In this document: in pieces, positions 8,161 through 10,693 of the stretch
How the letters are laid out: each line of letters begins with the position of its first letter
Position numbering within the stretch: position 1 is the first letter of the stretch
NCBI GenBank assembly: GCA_003339415.1
Contig: PDHQ01000704.1
Span: 1 to 10,693 of the forward strand
DNA: 10,693 nt
Source of the DNA: Ophiocordyceps camponoti-saundersi (nom. inval.)
Lineage: Eukaryota > Ascomycota > Sordariomycetes > Hypocreales > Ophiocordycipitaceae
Direction of reading: 5' to 3'
Made by a program: the position numbers and the translations under genes
Notes under the pieces: generated by a model
Database searches by the model: none
What the model saw: only the letters and a program-made list of their open reading frames with translations
What the model was told of the DNA's origin: nothing

Positions 8161-8236
8161 AGTATTTTTCTCTATCTCTCTCTTTCTCCTACTCTCTCTT
8201 TTCCTCTCTCTCTCTCTCTCTCTCCCTCTTCCTACC
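8161..8236. repeat. Pyrimidine tract with (CT)n core
   Basis: The plus strand is almost all C and T, with a continuous CT dinucleotide core at about 8204-8225. It contains no CpA or TpG and so is immune to RIP. Confidence 0.85.
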
Positions 8237-8247
8237 TTTCGCCGTCG

Positions 8248-8303
8248 TATATATATATATATATATACGTATATATATATATATATACGTATATATATAT
8301 ACG
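8248..8303. repeat. (TA)n array interrupted by CG every 20 bases
   Basis: A TA dinucleotide run is broken by ACGT at about 8267-8270 and 8287-8290, giving a 20-base period, and closes with ACG at 8301-8303. The two interruptions are identical, suggesting duplication of a 20-base unit. The repeat may have been CA/TG-rich before RIP. Confidence 0.85.
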
Positions 8304-8472
8304 CTTTTCCTACTATACCGATATATCTTCCTTATAAGTTACTCCTCGCTATTATCCCCTCTTAGCGATAAACGCGTAATATTATAATCTTACCTTTCGC
8401 TACCTTTAGTACTATATTCCTCTTTCGTTACGATATCTATAGCGAGGTCTAATTAAGCTCCTACTTGTAGAG

Positions 8473-8521
8473 GTAAGTCTTATAGCCTTCTAAATTTCGT
8501 ATTCGACCCCTTACGCTATAG
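8473..8521 (+). other. Candidate fungal intron 1
   Basis: Starts GTAAGT and ends CTTACGCTATAG, 49 bases. CTTAC fits the fungal branch-site pattern CTNAC but lies close to the acceptor. Phase 0 relative to the frame used for the flanking relic. Confidence 0.3.
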
Positions 8522-8715
8522 TTAATTACGCGCTATATTTACGATAAATAGGCGCGGTAGGAAAGGATAGGCTTACGCCGCCTACGCCTTAGTTAACGCC
8601 GTATATTAACTATATTTCTTCCTTCGCGAATAACCTTAAGTTATCTTTATCCTAAAGTTATAAGGGGTTCCCGGTATATATATATTATAATATAAAGAAG
8701 TTATATTATAAAGTA

Positions 8716-8773
8716 GTAAGTAATATATCTTACCTTTCCTACCTATCTTAATTAACCTTATTATATATTATAG
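8716..8773 (+). other. Candidate fungal intron 2
   Basis: Starts GTAAGT and ends ATTATATATTATAG, 58 bases, with a possible branch region CTTAATTAAC. It joins the middle and last exon candidates in phase, which is the main support. Confidence 0.35.
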
Positions 8774-9077
8774 TTCGCCTCGCCCGACCTTCGACGCTAT
8801 GCTTAACGGTACTAATAGCTTTATCTACGATAAAATCTCTCGGATAGTAAGAAACTTAATTATGCTTACCTTAAGGGATATTTTACGCGCTACCTCTTTA
8901 TATTAGAAAGATACTATATCGATAATAAAGAAGAAGTAGAACCCCTCCTATCCTATACTTAGCTCTATATATAGGTCTAAGTCTTATAACTTAACTTAGG
9001 AGGACTCGGAGAATATAAATATCTAAGTTTAAGGGTGAAAATGTCTCGTTTTTCCGTAAATTAATCGTAGTAATATT

Positions 9078-9096
9078 AAAAAAAAAAAAAAAAAAA
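9078..9096 (+). repeat. A19 homopolymer
   Basis: Nineteen A in a row, 40 bases after the TGA of the plus-strand relic. It could be a retroposed poly(A) tail, but the candidate introns upstream argue against a retrocopy. It is also where the minus-strand relic at 9095-9505 ends. Confidence 0.9.
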
Positions 9097-9505
9097 CCTA
9101 GCTTATAGCCTAATCTCTTAAGCGTCGTTATTATCTATATAGGCTATACTTAAGACTAAGCTAGCTTAGTCGATACTTTCTTTTAATATCCCGTAACCGC
9201 TATCCTCTTCTTTTTTCTTTCTTTCTTCCTTAGCTATAGATACGGATACTAGTCTCTAGCGTATAGGTTAGTCTATTCCTTTACTTTTATCGTTTTCGGC
9301 GTTTTCTTCCTTCTTCTCTTTTCCCCCGGCAGCAAAGGTTTTCTACGAGGCTAGCCTTACTACAAACCCTCTAAGTTCCTACTATTTTTTATAGAAGCCT
9401 TCCTTAGGCTTGCTTTCCTTACTACTTTCCTCTTCTTTTATATTATACTTTCTTCTACCTACTATTTTTAGGAACCTCTTTTCGACCGGGTTATTACGGT
9501 TATAA
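9095..9505 (-). pseudogene. Possible Lys/Glu-rich coding relic
   Basis: One minus frame covers about 130 codons with a handful of TAA/TAG stops. It includes P-V-E-K-R-F-L-K-I-V-G-R-R-K-Y near 9489-9446, then K-E-G-F-Y-K-K, E-L-R-G-F-V-V-R-L-A-S, F-A-A-G-G-K-E-K-K-E-E-N-A-E-N-D, and finally a less biased end with Y-G-I-L-K-E-S-I-D and L-S-I-A-Y-I-D-N-N-D-A. The non-purine end supports real coding origin; the Lys/Glu middle could be chance in purine-rich DNA. It may be the 3' part of the relic at 9640-10693, separated by poly(A)/poly(T) tracts. The family is not recognised. Confidence 0.35.
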
Positions 9506-9540
9506 TAGCTACTATTATAATAACTATAATAATATCGAAG

Positions 9541-9680
9541 AAAAAAAAACGACTAAAGGATATATAAAAGGATGGCGGCGGCTACGGTAGCCTTTTATAG
9601 TTATGTTATATAGCACGTATTTTTATTTCCTTCTTTACCTAATTACCTTTTTTTTTTCTTTTTTTTTTTTTTTATTTTTT
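9541..9680. repeat. Homopolymer cluster: A9 and long T tracts
   Basis: A9 at 9541-9549, then T10 at 9648-9657 and T15 at 9659-9673 and T6 at 9675-9680, broken by single C and A. The T tracts lead into a pyrimidine-rich stretch to about 9780. A 63-codon Phe/Leu/Ser ORF at 9603-9794 on the plus strand is just a translation of this tract. Confidence 0.9.
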
Positions 9681-9956
9681 CGGTTCCCTCTTTTCGTTTC
9701 CCTTCTTTTCTCGCCCCTTTCTCCTTTTTTTCCCTCTCTCTTTCTACTATACCTGCCTAAAGTCTTCCTTTCCCTATTATTCTCTCGATCCTAACTCCCT
9801 TATAACCCCTATAGTTAAGGGATTAATTACTCTTTCGATTATTTCTAAGCTAGGTTCCCGGGAGAAAAACTAAAGTCGCTATCGGATTTCGTAGCCTCCG
9901 CGCTTAGTTTAGATACCTAGACTTACGCGGGACCTTCTATAGCCGGCAGCGAAAGG

Positions 9957-9969
9957 AAAAAAAAAAAAA
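9957..9969 (+). repeat. A13 homopolymer
   Basis: Thirteen A in a row. The best readable frame on either strand differs by one or two positions on the two sides, so slippage here is a plausible frameshift source. Confidence 0.85.
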
Positions 9970-10585
9970 CTCCTTTAATATTACGGAGTATTAATCGGGC
10001 TCGTACGCTATAAACCCTAAGAAGACTACGATAGTACGATACCCGTCGACTAAAGCCGAATAACGCGAATAATTAGCTAGAGAGGCACGCCCCCTTCTGC
10101 CTCTTCCTAGCTTCGAAGCGAGATAGCTTAAAAGCTACGACGCGATATTCTTTCGGTCTCTTTTCCGCTTTACTAAAGGAAATACGATATTTACTCTTCG
10201 AAGATCTACGACTCGGCAGTCAGCTTTCGGCCTATAATATTCTCTTTAAGAAGGCGTACTTATTCGCTATCTTTCTTCTCGAATACGAAGAGATAGGCCG
10301 CCGAAGGGTTACCGCCTAGTCGTTTCTCGAAGCTCCCCTTCCCTATTAACTTCGTCTTCCGGTTATCCTAACCTCTTAAGTCGTTTCCGTCCTCTTCTTT
10401 CCTTCGTTTTTATATTCTTCTGCCTGCACGTTTCTTTCGGCTTTATTAGATTAAATCGTCCGGCCGGGTACCTTTAGACCTCTAAGGAAAATACCTTTTC
10501 GTTTAAGATAATATTTATACCTCTTAGAATACTCGATTAAATAGTCTCTATAGCTTTAGACGATAGGCTAGGGTATATAGTAATA

Positions 10586-10642
10586 TTCTTCTTTTCCTCT
10601 TTCCCTTCCTCCTTCCCCTTCCTCTCGCCCTCCTTCTCCCTT
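10586..10642. repeat. Pyrimidine tract
   Basis: The plus strand is nearly all C and T, made of TTC, CCT and TCC units with a single CGC interruption. It contains no CpA or TpG. On the minus strand it reads as a Gly/Glu/Arg-rich stretch of the relic above. Confidence 0.8.
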
Positions 10643-10693
10643 ATTTGCCCCCGTATTTCTCCTCGCGAAGCACGCCCTCCTTATCGCTTCCGC

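Larger units (their letters stand above)
8431..9038 (+). pseudogene. RIP-degraded intron-containing hypothetical gene, 3' part
   Basis: The family is not recognised. The last exon candidate, 8774-9038, reads on the plus strand through D-A-M-L-N-G-T-N-S-F-I-Y-D-K-I-S-R, L-R-D-I-L-R-A-T-S-L-Y, I-I-K-K-K and E-D-S-E-N-I-N-I to TGA 9036-9038. TGA is rare in this window, so this may be a genuine stop. Two candidate introns have fungal-type ends and sizes: 8473-8521 (GTAAGT to CTATAG, 49 bases) and 8716-8773 (GTAAGT to TTATAG, 58 bases). Joining at these sites keeps one reading frame across all three segments. The middle exon (8522-8715) is basic, with E-R-I-G-L-R-R-L-R-L-S. In-frame stops are TAA/TAG. 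The antisense of the last exon also reads tolerably, so orientation is not certain. Confidence 0.4.
1..10693. other. RIP-mutated repeat-rich fungal DNA
   Basis: CpA and TpG are strongly depleted across the whole window while CpG is kept and TpA is very abundant. A hand count of bases 1-600 gives 3 CpA, 4 TpG and 16 CpG. This is the dinucleotide signature of repeat-induced point mutation, the premeiotic C-to-T mutation of duplicated DNA in filamentous ascomycetes. In every coding relic the in-frame stops are almost all TAA or TAG, as expected from CAA, CAG and TGG. ATG and TGA are rare throughout, so gene callers that need a start codon will fail here. The species cannot be named from the sequence. 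Confidence 0.9.
9640..10693 (-). pseudogene. Possible long charged coding relic, runs off the right edge
   Basis: From the right edge the minus strand reads a frame with a Gly/Glu/Arg-rich start, then Y-R-D-Y-L-I-E-Y-S-K-R-Y-K-Y-Y-L-K-R-K-G-I-F near 10540-10475 and K-A-E-R-N-V-Q-A-E-E-Y-K-N-E. After a shift near 10390 another frame gives I-G-K-G-S-F-E-K-R-L-G-G-N-P-S-A-A-Y and F-E-K-K-D-S-E, followed by many TAA/TAG codons that would fit Gln. After the A13 run (plus 9957-9969) a third frame gives K-L-S-A-E-A-T-K-S-D-S-D-F-S, a stop-rich (possibly Gln-rich) part and a basic end. The plus strand also has readable frames over 9850-10330, so both orientation and continuity are uncertain. The family is not recognised. 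Confidence 0.3.

Noticed and set aside
9038..9096. Non-LTR retrotransposon or processed retrocopy ending in poly(A)
   Set aside because: The A19 run follows a relic that seems to contain two introns, and no LINE RT or endonuclease motif was seen upstream.
9603..9794. 63-codon plus-strand ORF rich in Phe, Leu and Ser that resembles a membrane segment
   Set aside because: It is the translation of a T- and C-rich homopolymer tract. A pyrimidine-rich strand has few stops and gives Phe/Leu/Ser by composition alone.
1..10693. CRISPR array, tRNA or rRNA genes, bacterial operons
   Set aside because: No regularly spaced repeats with unique spacers, no cloverleaf-type sequence with T-loop and anticodon arms noticed by eye, no rRNA-like blocks, and composition and candidate introns point to a fungus. 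A tRNA scan was not possible here.

Overview
The window looks like a RIP-mutated (repeat-induced point mutation), gene-poor block from a filamentous ascomycete (Pezizomycotina). The evidence is base composition. CpA and TpG are almost absent: a hand count of bases 1-600 gives 3 CpA and 4 TpG against 16 CpG, and TpA is everywhere. Loss of CpA/TpG with CpG retained is the signature of RIP, not of ordinary CpG-methylation decay. As a consequence ATG and TGA are rare, CAA/CAG/TGG codons read as TAA/TAG, and no long intact ORF survives. I find no intact protein-coding gene and no rRNA, tRNA or CRISPR array.

The one confidently identified element is a Ty1/copia-type LTR retrotransposon on the minus strand, about 5125 down to 2751. 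Read in order it has the C-terminal part of integrase plus linker, reverse transcriptase (RT), RNase H and a short C-terminal tail. A polypurine tract at 2687-2696 follows and probably marks the start of the 3' LTR. The integrase catalytic core, protease and gag are not recognisable, so the copy looks 5'-truncated near 5.1-5.2 kb. Its RT active site is broken by two RIP-type changes, and the reading frame shifts at a C10 run and again near 3620.

The rest holds protein-like relics of unknown family: minus 730-1800, minus 5549-6082, plus 6293-6955, plus 7190-7390, minus 7840-8160, plus about 8431-9038 (with two phase-consistent candidate introns), minus 9095-9505 and minus 9640-10693. Strand and frame were judged by eye from in-frame stops that could be mutated Gln/Trp codons. 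The relics in purine-rich tracts are the least secure, because a T-poor strand has few stops by chance.

Regions where I see no gene: 1-729 (AT-rich with a pyrimidine tract and a few TTAGGG units), 1801-2686 (possible LTR and second polypurine tract next to a 16-bp palindrome), 5126-5548 (pyrimidine tracts, microsatellites), 7400-7840 and 8160-8430 (CT and TA microsatellites). Nothing suggests a working operon or defence system. The most notable observation is the strong flanking preference of the surviving CpA/TpG sites, nearly all of which lie in GCA/TGC.
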